64,000 nt of DNA from Clitopilus passeckerianus (lineage: Eukaryota; Basidiomycota; Agaricomycetes; Agaricales; Entolomataceae), in contig CALYLX010000126.1 in NCBI GenBank assembly GCA_944990035.1, positions 1,054,001 through 1,118,000 of the forward strand, read 5' to 3'. Each line of letters begins with the position of its first letter. The stretch's first letter is position 1. The translations under genes were made by a program, and so were the position numbers. Shown here piece by piece: positions 47,496 through 58,763 of this stretch. The notes beneath the pieces are model-generated. The model was not told the DNA's origin. It saw nothing but the letters and a program-made list of their open reading frames with translations, and searched no databases.

Positions 47496-50400
47496 ATGTG
47501 GTCGTCTATTTGCCAGCCTCCTACCTTTTGGGGGCGGTCCTTATCTGGTCATCATCTCATAATACAACGACGAACTATGGCTACTCAGTCTGCTGCCAAT
47601 ATCATTAACGGGACTGCGCTGGCAAAGTACGTCTGCTCATCGTCTCCCCCGTTGTGCCTGGCTGATCCGGTGTCATTCATTCATCGCTTAGGTCGATCCG
47701 GGAGAACGTCGCTGAACGCGTTCGATCTCTTCGTGATACTTATCCTCGGTTTCGACCATGCCTTGCTATTGTTCAGGCCGGAGACCGCCCAGACTCGTCT
47801 ACCTATGTTCGCATGAAGTCCAAAGCTGCCGAAGAAGCCGGCATCGATTTCAAACATATCACTATTCCAGCAGAAACAAAGGCCGAGGACGTCATTGAGA
47901 TCGTCAAGAAACTCAATAACGACGATCGCATTTCCGGCGTTCTTGTTCAGCTTCCTCTTGGTGACCATGTCACTCCTGATGCCGAAAGGCGCGTAACCGA
48001 GGCCGTAAGTCCAGAGAAGGACGTCGATGGGTCCGTTATCTTTCTCGTTGGAACTCAATCTACGAATCTAATGGAATCATCAGATTCCACGCGTACAACA
48101 TCGGACATTTGTCTTCTCGTGCATCCAACCCGCTTTTCGCGCCATGCACTCCGGGTGCGGTTATGAAGCTGCTTGAATCTACCCAGGTATCGATCACCGG
48201 CGCTAATGCTGTCGTTCTTGGTCGCAGCGATATCGTTGGAAGCCCCGTCGCCTCTATGCTTAGAAGCAAGGACGCTACTGTAACGCAATGTCACAGTCGC
48301 ACCAAGGATATCGAATCTATTGTGAGCTCAGTTTCTTTGACCTTCATGTGATAATCCTCATCCCGCTTATCAGGTGCGGAACGCCGACATTGTGGTCGCA
48401 GCGATTGGAAAGGCAGAACTCGTCAAAGGCTCATGGATTAAACCTGGTGCAGTTGTCATCGACGTCGGAATCAACTATATTCCAGGTACATTCAACAGTC
48501 TCAAGCACGCACACGATCAACGTTATTCATGATTCCATTAGATGAGACCAAGAAATCTGGCCAACGATTGGTCGGTGACGTCGAATATGCCGAAGCAGCT
48601 AAGGTGGCATCCCATATCACGCCTGTTCCTGGTGGTGTTGGCCCAATGACCGTTGCGATGCTTATGGAGAACACTTTCATCTCTGCCGAACGTCTATGGC
48701 ACAAGTCCAGGGATCGCGTCGTCAAGCCTCTCGCGATCTCCCCTCTTGAGAAGGTTCCCAGCGATCTTGAGATTGCTCGATCCCAGGTTCCCAAACCCGT
48801 CACTGAACTCGCTGCTGAGATCGGCATCCTTCCCGATGAGCTCGAGAGCTACGGAAAATACAAGGCCAAAGTCGATCTCAGTCTTCTCGAACGACTTGGT
48901 CATCGCAAGGATGGTAAATACATTGTTGTCGCTGGGTATGTTTTAAAACTTTCTGCCAGGAGGAAGAGCCTGACGATATCTGTACAGCATTACACCCACG
49001 CCTTTGGGAGAGGGCAAATCAACTACCACCATTGGTCTGGCTCAGGCCCTCGGTGCTGAGCTTGGTCGGCCTGCCTTTGCCTGCGTTCGCCAGCCCAGTC
49101 AAGGTCCTACCTTCGGCATCAAGGGTGGCGCTGCAGGGGGTGGATACAGTCAAGTTATTCCTATGGATGAGGTTTGTTCATCAGCTTCTCCTCACTTGCT
49201 GCGCAGGCTGAAATACCTCTTGTAGTTTAACTTGCACCTGACCGGTGATATTCATGCCGTCACTGCTGCAAATAACCTGCTCGGTATGCCCTCCAGTTCC
49301 CGATCATTACACAGAGCTGATGTCTGTTCCAGCCGCTGCCTTAGATGCACGTATGTTCCACGAAGCCACTCAAAGCGATAAAGCACTCTTCAACCGACTG
49401 GTGCCCGCTAAGAAGGGCAAACGCTCCTTCGCACCTCTGATGTTCAAGCGCCTGAAGAAGCTCGGTATTGACAAGGCTGAACCCAATGACCTGACGCCAG
49501 AGGAAATCAAAAAGTTTGCCCGTCTCGACATCGACCCGGACACCATCACATGGAACCGAGTCCTTGACACGAACGACAGGTTCTTGCGCAAGATTACCAT
49601 CGGTCGTAACCCTACCGAACAGGGCCATGAACGAGAGACTGGCTTTGACATTGCCGTCGCCAGTGAATGCATGGCTGTCCTGGCCCTGACCACCAGCCTC
49701 GAGGATATGAAGGCCCGTCTGGGTGCAATGGTCGTTGCTACCAGCAAGCAGGGCGACCCTGTCACAGCTGATGATATCGGTGTTTCTGGGGCATTGGCCG
49801 TCCTCATGAAGGACTGCATCAAACCCAACCTGATGCAAACTCTCCAAGGCACCCCTGTGTTCGTTCATGCGGGACCTTTTGCCAACATTGCCCATGGAAA
49901 CTCCTCTATTCTTGCGGACCGCATTGCACTCAAGCTTGCTGGCACTGAAGAAGGCGATTCGGCGGATCGTGTTGGCTACGTTTTGACTGAAGGTGGTTTC
50001 GGCGCTGATATGGGTATGGAGAAGTTCTGCAATATCAAGTGCCGCACCAGTGGCCTCAAGCCTGATGCTACTGTAATTGTTGCCACCACTCGTGCCCTCA
50101 AGATGCACGGCGGAGGACCAGATGTCACACCCGGAAAGCCCCTGCACGACACTTATACCTCTGAGAACCTCGAGACGCTGAGAGAGGGTTGCAAGAACCT
50201 TGTCAAGCACATTGCAAACTCCAAGAAGTTTGGGATCAAAGCAATTGTCGCTATCAATAAGTTTGCGTATGTCGGCTCATCTACTCTTCTGGATCCCTGC
50301 TCACTGCCCTCCTAGCTCTGACACACAAGCCGAGCTTGACTTAGTTCGTGAACTCTCATTGGCAGGTGGAGCCGATGCTGCTGTTGTCAGTGATCATTGG

Positions 50401-50946
50401 GCCAAGGGAGGGGCTGGTGCTCGCGATCTCGCTGAGGCGGTCATTGCGACCTGCGAGGGCGAATCCGACTTCAAGTTCCTCTACGATCTCGACAGGTCCA
50501 TTGAAGAGAAGATCACCATCATTTCCAAAGAAATCTACGGCGCAGACGGCATTGAGCTCAGCGAACTGGCTCAAAAACAGGTCGAGACCTATACCCGCCA
50601 AGGATACGGAAATCTTCCCAGTATGTTATTTAACCGCATGGATGTCATTCAGGTGTCCTGACCAACCCATAGTTTGCATGGCAAAGACTCAGTACTCCTT
50701 CTCGCATGATCCGACACTCAAGAATGTACCTTCAGGTATGCATTGTTTATCGTACCGACCACACTGTTCTGATGCTCTTTCGCAGGCTTCACGATTCCAA
50801 TCAGAGCGGTCCGTTTGTCTGCCGGTGCAGGCTTCCTCTATCCGATTCTAGGCGATATGCAGACCATGCCCGGCCTTGGAACGCGCCCTGGCTTCTGGGA
50901 GGTTGGCCTAGACCCTGAGACCGGCGCAGTGGTCGGTCTCTTTTAG
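47496..50946 (+). CDS. ADE3: Trifunctional C1-tetrahydrofolate synthase
   Basis: Has methylene-THF dehydrogenase, methenyl-THF cyclohydrolase and formate-THF ligase activities; supplies one-carbon units for purines and formyl-Met. The N-terminal dehydrogenase/cyclohydrolase domain shows [47 protein letters not shown] and [18 protein letters not shown]. The formyl-THF ligase domain has [20 protein letters not shown] (P-loop), then [40 protein letters not shown], and an end at [20 protein letters not shown]. The ATG at 47496 adds an arginine-containing leader before a second ATG at 47577 that has better context (gaactATGg), so mitochondrial and cytosolic forms could both arise. TGTAAATA lies 10 nt past the stop. 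Confidence 0.95.
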
Positions 50947-51247
50947 ATTTGCAACTGTAAATATGTCCTTTGCTTTCAACGAGCATCAGAACGACCTCTC
51001 AAACGAGGAGTCATAGTTGTTCAACCACTGAAACGACGGACCATTCAACAATGGGACATAGAAAAGTTCTCCAGACCACGGACTGGCAGATAATTTGGAC
51101 TTTGGAATAATCTATAGGGCTCTTAATTACTTCTCAACAAGCAATTGAAAACAGATGTATTGATATAACGTATCCACAAATTTTCCGTTTGCTACTTCAC
51201 GAGCTATTCAACCCAGCTTCATCTATGCTGCTGTGCGGATTCTGTGC
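50947..51247. other. Convergent 3' ends of C1-THF synthase and PNGase A-like genes
   Basis: About 300 bases shared by two 3' untranslated regions. It has a Pumilio-type TGTAAATA at 50956-50963. The rest is AT-rich with no coding signal. Confidence 0.55.
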
Positions 51248-53476
51248 TCAAACCAGCGTTCCGTCCCCAACCCCTGGCAGCCTAGCCCCACCAAAGATGG
51301 ACCCGCCATTACTTGTGCCGGAAGTCCTAGCGCTACCAGAAACACTGGCTAAGCCATCTGGTTGGGGCGGTAGGCTACCACCTTGCTTGTCCTGGGTAAT
51401 CACATTATATGCAGCGTTGACCTTACGGGTGTAAGTGTTTCCCTTGAGGTCTAGATATTTGAAAGTATTGTTGCTAGTTCCATTTCCATAGTTACCTCCA
51501 GTTTTGAGCTGGAAGAAAGCGTCTATGTGACAATGCTTGTATCAGGACATCCCCATGACGCGGGCGAGACTCACTAGCTGCTTGTCGGGTATTGGTCGTC
51601 GTTCCGAGGCGCAAAGGACTGGGCAACACGATACGATTGTAGGAATGATCAATAGAGGTAGTCCCTACGGATGGTTGGGCATCTAATTGCGGAAGAAAAT
51701 GTGATTAGAGACGACTCACAATTTCTCCAATCTGGGCTCAGGTACTCGAAGTCGACTTTGAAAGGGTAGGAGAATGTATCTGCAACGACAGGGATGTTGT
51801 TGTGCAACCCGGCCACGATACCCTTGGCAGTCTGACGGATCGTCTGTGGATAGAGGAGTCAGAAGGATCATTCAGAAAGAGAAGTCGCCACGAACCTGGA
51901 GGCTGGCATTATTCTTGTATGTTTGTACGTTCGTGTAGGATAAATCCTGTGTCCAGATAGCGTGGCTTTGAACCCCGCTTCCACTGATAATATTAGATTC
52001 GATGTGAATCTTTCTCGTCGCGGTGACCGTGACGTCAACTTCTCCGTCTTTCACACTCCCTGTATTCGAGGTCACAGCGAAAGGAGAAGCCTCATATTTG
52101 GTTATTTCCCCGGTTGTGGGTTTGGACGAAGGGTCCGTAATAATTTGCAGGGAGCCAGACACATACCAGTTCGGGAGGATCTGGTGGTCTGCTTCTGCCG
52201 AGACGACATCAATGGTGAAAGTGTGAGCTTTGCCGTCTGTCAGAAGCGGGACAAACGGGGTAACATCCACGAAATAGGTTGGAAGGTCGAGAGCACCATA
52301 TGCAGAGATCGGCCTCCAAAGAGGCGGGGCAAAACCACCTGTGAAGACAACGGGGTAGGGGAAGACAACGCCAGCTACCTGGTCGTCAATAAGGAGCCTA
52401 ACCTCTCTGAAAGGACCTTGGCCATATGTAGTTCCGTCTGGAAGCGAGGAGAGGAATTGTGTCGCAACATTTGCATACTAGTGCAATCTCTGTGAGAATA
52501 GAGCGATACCCTGGCCGGTGAACACATACCCAGAATTCTTCTTGGCCATTGCCGGAGGGGATAATTTCTGCATAGAGTGCAACAGTGTTCCGCGGGAGAG
52601 TAAGATTCCGCTTTACGGCGTTTGGGTCAGCTAACAAACTTTGAGAACGAGACGGAACATACTGAGAAGCTAGGTGGAACAGACGCTTCATTGCCTGTGT
52701 CGTTTAGACCGGTAGAAATAGGCAGGATGAGGTCCGCTTTCTTCGCGGGCGGGTTCTTGGAAGAAGACGCATAGTATGTGGCGTAGACATCAGTAGAGTA
52801 CACTCCGTCAAGGCCCTCTTGAATCAAGTTGTCCAGCTGCAGAATGAAGGTGCCCGGTTTCGCGAACAACGGAATATATTGCGAAACGTCCTTGATGTAA
52901 GTCCAGATGATCCCATCCCCCCTAGTAGGCTCTGGTGTGGATGTCCTCCAAACTAACAGAATCGTTCGATGCTAACTGTCCCCGCAGAAGTGGGAATTGC
53001 TCACTTTCGACGTTTTGGAAAGTGAAGTGCGCCAAACGATCATACTGAGTACCATTCGATGTAACGGTCAGGTTCAGCGTGACTGCTGCCCATGAACCTG
53101 GAGCACCGCAATCTGTGGGAGGCCTTCAAGGTGGAATATTACTGCCTCAGGCCACAAATTTTGGAAGTTCAAACTTACGCAAGTTGGACTACCTCAGCAC
53201 TGGGCGGATTCAGTGGATCCATCCAATGCAAACGATAGATATGTATTCACCTCCCATAGGAGAACGCGAAATCGCGTCTACGTGGTAGACAGTGGTTAAG
53301 CACGTCTTGGGAATCAGGGTCCTTCCAGAAACTCACTGGAGTACTTTCACGGTACACTGCTTAGTGTCATGCGGAACAATTGGGGGTTGACCGACTTGAA
53401 AATTCCGAAGAATAGAGCCTTGAACGACTACGGCACATAAATAAGGTATGATCAAAAGTAAGGAGAGGGCAGTCAT
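51248..53476 (-). CDS. Secreted peptide-N-glycanase A-like protein
   Basis: Resembles the acidic PNGase A family, which cleaves N-glycans from glycopeptides. The N-terminus is a signal peptide, MTALSLLLIIPYLCAVVVQG. The domain start FQVGQPPIVPHDTKQCTVKV, then QRDFAFSYG and a CGAPGSWAAVTLNLTV-type strand, is typical. Later come FAKPGTFILQLDNLIQEG, VYSTDVYATYYASSS and VTATRKIHIESNIISGSG. Many asparagines lie in NxS/T contexts, as expected of a secreted glycoprotein. Many short introns; the C-terminal Gly/Ser-rich tail ends at 51248. Active-site residues are not defined well enough for me to judge activity. It could act on host or self glycoproteins. Confidence 0.82.
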
Positions 53477-53843
53477 GGTTGACTGATAAGGTTAAGACGA
53501 TAAATAGGAGGGAAGCTCTTTATATGACTTCTGGTGACTACCATATCATCGGCAAAGAAGTAGAGTCAGGGTAAAAAAGATGTGATAGCGCGGCGCTAAA
53601 TGGGCAACCGAGTACTTGTAAATGTGCGCAACTGGACATTCATGGCGCGCTGCACATGGAAGAGTGTTCGGATGCTTGTGAAAATCTTGGTCTGTTCATA
53701 TTGCCATCATCAGGTGACAAATGAAGCGTCCAGTAGAATGAGGTGATAAAGATGCGATCCTGAATAGACTGTACGAAGTATTCGCAATGTCAGCAACCTT
53801 GAAAATAAGGAAGACAGCACTCACTTACCAAGAAAGACAACTT
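53477..53843. other. Intergenic region upstream of the PNGase A-like gene
   Basis: About 367 bases between two minus-strand genes. It should contain the PNGase A promoter and the 3'UTR of the PMP3-family gene. No other feature seen. Confidence 0.5.
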
Positions 53844-54863
53844 CTAGAATTGATGGGTGAAGACGTCATCTGTGGTCTGCTTCTGCACGCTAGGCTGAGA
53901 GTCGCCATTCTCGGCATTTCCGCGACGACGATCTCCGTATAAACCACCTTCCGCGTCTTCAGGGAACTCGGTGGTGGAAGAATCTCGAGATACGTAGCTA
54001 TCGTTTGTGAATGACTGGTCTTCAGCGCCCTTCTTCTTGGATTTCTTGGACCTCTTCTTCCGGCCTGTTTCTTCCGACATGGAATAGGCGTCCTCAGTAC
54101 GCGCCCATCTATCCTTCTTCTCCTTCTTCCCCTTCTTGCTCTGCTTAGGTGCAACAGCATCTTCAAAATTGGCGGGATAATGCCAACGCCCGCCTCCAGA
54201 CGAAGAATCTGAATTGGCATTGTAGTATTGCTCATCTTCCGGACGCCACAATTCTCCGTTCGTTTGCCTGGGGGCCAGACCTCCGTTTTCTGTAGACGGC
54301 AGGTCAACACTGGAAGCTTGTTCTTGTCCTTCTGCGTAAGGTTCGTCTTCCAGCGTCGAATGCGGGAGGCGGTCGTTGTAGCGATTCGCCCACTGGGACC
54401 TACGCTGGTGGCGCTCGATAGTCGAGGTGTCAACAAGGCCATAGCGCTGGGCCCATTTGGGGGTGCGGGCATGGGTTTTATTATTTCTAATATTCTAGAT
54501 ATGACACGGTTCAGAGTCAGGCAATTCACGATCTCTGGGTAACGTACCTGGATGTAGAAGTTATGACCATGACCTGTGGTTGATGTATCCCATCAGAACG
54601 GAAGAACCGCAGTAGAAAGGCAGACCGATGCTCACCTGGTATATAGCCACATATCGTGAGCAATAGATTCAACCAGAAGTCTTTTCCAATTCCGAACCTC
54701 GCAGCTACGGCTAAAAGAACTCATGAGAAGATCTTCCCAATGAAATGACTAAATTGAACGAACCCAACGGTGGAAACAAAGTTCCCATAATAAACAGCAG
54801 TACGGCATAGCCGTGATGCCTCTTTGGCTTTAGGTCGACCTTTGAAGCAACTATTGGTGCCAT
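53844..54863 (-). CDS. PMP3/UPF0057-family membrane protein with a long charged tail
   Basis: PMP3-type proteolipids are small two-helix proteins of plasma or vacuolar membrane (yeast Pmp3, Sna3, Sna4) linked to ion and salt stress. The spliced start MAPIVASKVDLKPKRHHGYA leads into the two helices: VLLFIMGTLFPPLAVAARFG and KDFWLNLLLTICGYIPGHGH, with the family motif PPLAV...G.G.DFW.N..LT..GYIPG. The tail is about 200 residues, hydrophilic and lysine-rich (KKGKKEKKDRW, RKKRSKKSKKKG) with many acidic and serine positions. Yeast Sna3/Sna4 also have tails, but much shorter. Stop at 53844-53846; about 285 aa. Divergent from the C2H2 gene with 139 bp between. Confidence 0.85.
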
Positions 54864-55002
54864 AGCTGGCAAATGTGGGGGTGGAGGTTGGTGTGGAAGA
54901 CTTCAAGGCCAGATTCGGTGTTAATGATGGATTCAAGCCTGGGTATCTCCTTCCTATTCCAGCTCTACCTCTGACCACCATCGTCCTTCGTCGTTGCTCA
55001 TC

Positions 55003-57005
55003 ATGGAACACGACGAGCACGTTCTTAATCTTTCTGACGTCGTCCACGACAACATAACTGACGACCAAGACCTTGATTCGGCGAATTCTGAACATCACAC
55101 TTCCCAAAGGACAGCTTCGACCTTCGACGCAGCACTTCATGATGCTTTCACATCTTCAGAACACAATCCTCAGTCTCTGCCGTCTGAATTCTCTGTAGAG
55201 ATGCTGGAGAGAGAGATAGCTTCTCTTCTCAACCAAAATGCCTCAGCTGCTTCCGCTGCCCTGTTGAATGCGGCTGCTCAGCAGCGTTCAGCTCACTTGG
55301 GATTGCCAACCGACGGTTCGGATAATGACGCTTCCAACAACACCTTATCGGGCATAAACCTTAGTCTCAGTGGGCTCGCAGCTGTATTGCAGGCTGCGCA
55401 TGCACATGCAGCAGATACAGAACGTGTACACGACGAACTAACCGTGAAGGACATGGAGTATACTCGACAACACGACGCAGCTATTGCTGCTAAGGAACGA
55501 CAGTCAACAAGATCGGCACCGGCTTTCCATTCTCTCACGGCGGGGGAAGACTCGGAGGCATCACCCAGAAAGAGGAGGAGACGGGAAGGTAGAAGCGGGT
55601 CTGAGGGTTCAGATTACATGTTCACGGACGGGGAGGACTTGAGTGAAATGGAAGGATTTGAACCAACAAACGAACATACACTACGCGCGAATCATCCTTC
55701 ATCACGCCCACGCTCGGTCACCCCTCCACCAGCATCAAGCTCTGTTCCCGGCGAATTCTCAGATATAAACGACATACTCACCCAACTTTCCGCACAATTC
55801 GAACCCTCGCCAGCCCATGGACAAGACTTGTCAGCATCCGATCCTTCCCCTGTTGTTTCTCGTGTCAATGTACCTGATAACAACAGCCAACCCGAACCAA
55901 CTCACGACCTCCCTCAACACCAACCCGACTTATCGCCGTTAAACCGTTCAACAATCATTCAACCGACAGCTTCAACATCGGCCCTGCCCATTCACATCGA
56001 CCCAATGGCAGGGAGTAAATCGCCCAAGAAAGGGCCTTTGAAGGAAAAGGGACATAATCAGCATACATGCGAACAAGAACACTGCCAGAAGTCTTTTACT
56101 CGGCGGAGTGACCTCGCGCGGCATATGCGCATTCACACTGGTGAACGCCCATTTGTCTGCAACTACAATGGGTGTGGGAAGACGTTCATCCAGGTATGTG
56201 TTTCTTGCGTCACTCCAGCATCACTGGTAACTGAGATTGGATTTCGCAGAGATCCGCACTACATGTGCATTCTCGAGTGCATACAGGAGAAAAGCCACAT
56301 TGCTGCGAATATCCGGGATGCGGAAAGACATTTGGTGATTCCAGTAGCCTTGCACGGCATCGTCGGACACATACAGGCAAACGGCCATACAAATGCGAGG
56401 ATCCTTCTTGCGAGAAGACCTTTACACGACGAACGACATTGACGACTCACATGCGTACGCATGATCCATCTTGGGAACCTGACCCAAATGTGTCAGTTTG
56501 ACCATTTCTGTTGACTGAAGCTTGACGCTGACCGCTCTCCAGAAAATATAACTTCAAGGGCAAAAAGCGAAAGGTATCAGAAGAGGATGACGCACGGGAA
56601 CTAGCAGAGCACGTGCAAACTATATCCGCCCTTTTCCAGGCGGGGAACACGACAGATATCGCTCCGAACCTTGATTCGATGCAGGATGACCCTCTTGAGG
56701 TCCGAGTTGCGAGCATTAGTGCAGAAATTGCTGCAGCCATTGCACAGGCCCATTCCCGAGTCTATCAAGAACCAGACGAAGAGGAACATTCCGGGTCCGG
56801 GCAAGAACTCGAGGGGCCCGAGACGATAACTCCCAACACCAGTGGTATCCGTGGATTGGACGACGGTGATACGAGAGCTATACCAAAAGAGGGAAGAAGG
56901 TTATCAATTGTTGAAGAAGATGATGATAGCGATGCATTCCCAGTACCATTACGGTCGAGAAAGCCCAAAGAATCACCGCTAAGCGGCCACAAGAGGAAAC
57001 GATAA
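55003..57005 (+). CDS. C2H2 zinc-finger transcription factor, four tandem fingers
   Basis: Likely DNA-binding regulator. The ATG at 55003 gives [16 protein letters not shown]. The first 350 residues are disordered, with alanine-rich helices ([20 protein letters not shown]) and a basic nuclear signal, [11 protein letters not shown]. Four fingers follow, joined by TGE/GK(R)P linkers: [38 protein letters not shown] (split by an intron after FIQ), [19 protein letters not shown], and [19 protein letters not shown]. All Cys and His ligands are present. A second basic signal, KGKKRKV, follows the fingers. The C-terminus is acidic and ends SGHKRKR. The C-x4-C fingers resemble the TFIIIA/Zap1 type. 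Specific target unknown; about 640 aa. Confidence 0.9.
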
Positions 57006-57271
57006 GGCCGAAATGAAAAATCTGTATGTATAGTAGTATTGTAGTTTACGATAATGCACTGTTGTAGCGGACCGGGATAGTTCCCTGTCGGACCGTAACG
57101 CAACATTGGAACAGTGCACTGAGATCCGGGCACGTGAAATAAAGGCCTAATGATATTCTCCTATAACATCTTGGATGTCACTTCGAGAGGGCGGGACAAA
57201 CGCCTCACCGTCCAAGCCGATTTTGTCCGTGTTCTCTTAAATTACAAGGAGTGTTATCCTGAACATCAACC

Positions 57272-58634
57272 ATGACCACCGAAGAAGCTCCCAACACCGA
57301 TCTTATCACCCTCACCCGGTAAGTCACGGACAGTCCAGAGTGAGTTTAAGGGGATTCTGACGGGCGGGGGCAGCCACGTTCTTTCTGAACAGTTTCGACT
57401 TGGAGAGGCGGCGACAGGAGACCTGACTTTCCTCCTGAATGCTATCCAACTGACCTCCAAGTTCATCGCGACCAACGTCAGGAAAGCACGACTGATCAAC
57501 CTGTAAGGCCTCCCGTTGTTGTGTTCCGATCCGAGTTCACGATTGTTCTCAGCGTTGGCCTGGCTGGAGAAACCAATGTTCAAGGCGAAGAACAGAAGAA
57601 ACTTGACGTTCTCTCGAATGACATAATGATCAACGCACTACGAGCCTCTGGAAAGACGGCTGTTCTGGTTTCTGAAGAGCTCGAAGAGGCAGTCATCGTT
57701 GAAGGAAGGAACAAAGGCAAATACTGTGTCGTCTTCGACCCTCTTGATGGAAGCAGTAACATCGATGCTGGTGTCAATATTGGCACGATTTTTGGGGTCT
57801 ACAAAGTGGTACGTCCCCTCGAGTTCAGAAACAGAGGGGCCTGTCTTTTAACCTCCTTTTCCAGAGGCCAGATTCTGAGGGCACGATTGCAGATGTTCTT
57901 CGGCCTGGTAGCGAGATGGTTGCAGCTGGCTATACCATGTGAGTGGTTTTCTCAATCAGGTGGCGCAGAGAAGTTGATCCACTTTCATCTGACAGGTACG
58001 GTTCTTCTGCTAACCTGGTGCTTTCCACTGGTGAAGGGGTCAACGGATACACTTTGGATGCATCACTCGGAGAATTCATCCTGACGCATCCTAACGTGAG
58101 CTTTATTGATTGGCCTGGAGACGATCTTCGACTAACGGCCTCTCAGATCAAAATACCACCGCGTGGAAAGATCTATTCCTTCAACGAAGGAAATTCGATG
58201 TACTTCCATCCACCCGTAATTGCATACCTCAAATCTATCAAATACCCCAATCCCCCGAAATCACCATACAGTGCTCGTTATATCGGTTCCATGGTAGCCG
58301 ATGTTCACCGCACTCTGTTGTATGGTGGTATCTTCGGATATCCAGATGACAAGAAGAGCAAAAAGGGAAAACTTAGGCTTCTCTATGAGGCTTTCCCTAT
58401 GGCATTCTTGACTGAACAAGTGCGTTTTCATTCCACCAACTCATAGTACAGAACAGGGGGCTGATTGGCTGATCACAGGCTGGCGGTGTTGCGACGACGG
58501 GCACCCAACGTATCCTTGACATCCACCCAACACATATTCACGAACGTTGCCCTGTCTTCCTTGGAAGCAAAGACGATGTCGAAGATCTCAAGAAATTCTA
58601 CAAGGATGTTCCTGTAAATGGGGCAACTGCCTAA
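57272..58634 (+). CDS. FBP1: Fructose-1,6-bisphosphatase
   Basis: Gluconeogenic enzyme, hydrolysing fructose 1,6-bisphosphate in the cytosol. Seven exons give 343 aa, standard for the family. Key segments are all present: [29 protein letters not shown], metal site [39 protein letters not shown], and the substrate-binding block [20 protein letters not shown]. One 51-nt intron in the codon-aligned stretch near 58095-58147 lacks an in-frame stop, so retention would add 17 residues without truncation. A Pumilio-type TGTATATA sits 25 nt past the stop. A CACGTG lies 136 bp before the start. Confidence 0.95.
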
Positions 58635-58763
58635 TTTGTATCACTACGTATTAGAATTTGTATATATTTACTCTGGAAGGAATTGCCTTTGGCTGCTCGG
58701 TTACCGTTTTAGGCAACACCCTAGCATTCACAGTCTACTGGACCTCCTCGAGGCTTGGTGGTC

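Noticed and set aside
49341..50210. 289-codon open frame antisense to C1-THF synthase
   Set aside because: It lies opposite a highly conserved exon and has no recognisable sequence; GC-biased codon use in the real gene opens the reverse frame.
53825..54529. 234-codon minus-strand frame overlapping the PMP3-family gene
   Set aside because: Same strand but another frame; the product is arginine/proline noise, while the overlapping frame continues the PMP3 protein.
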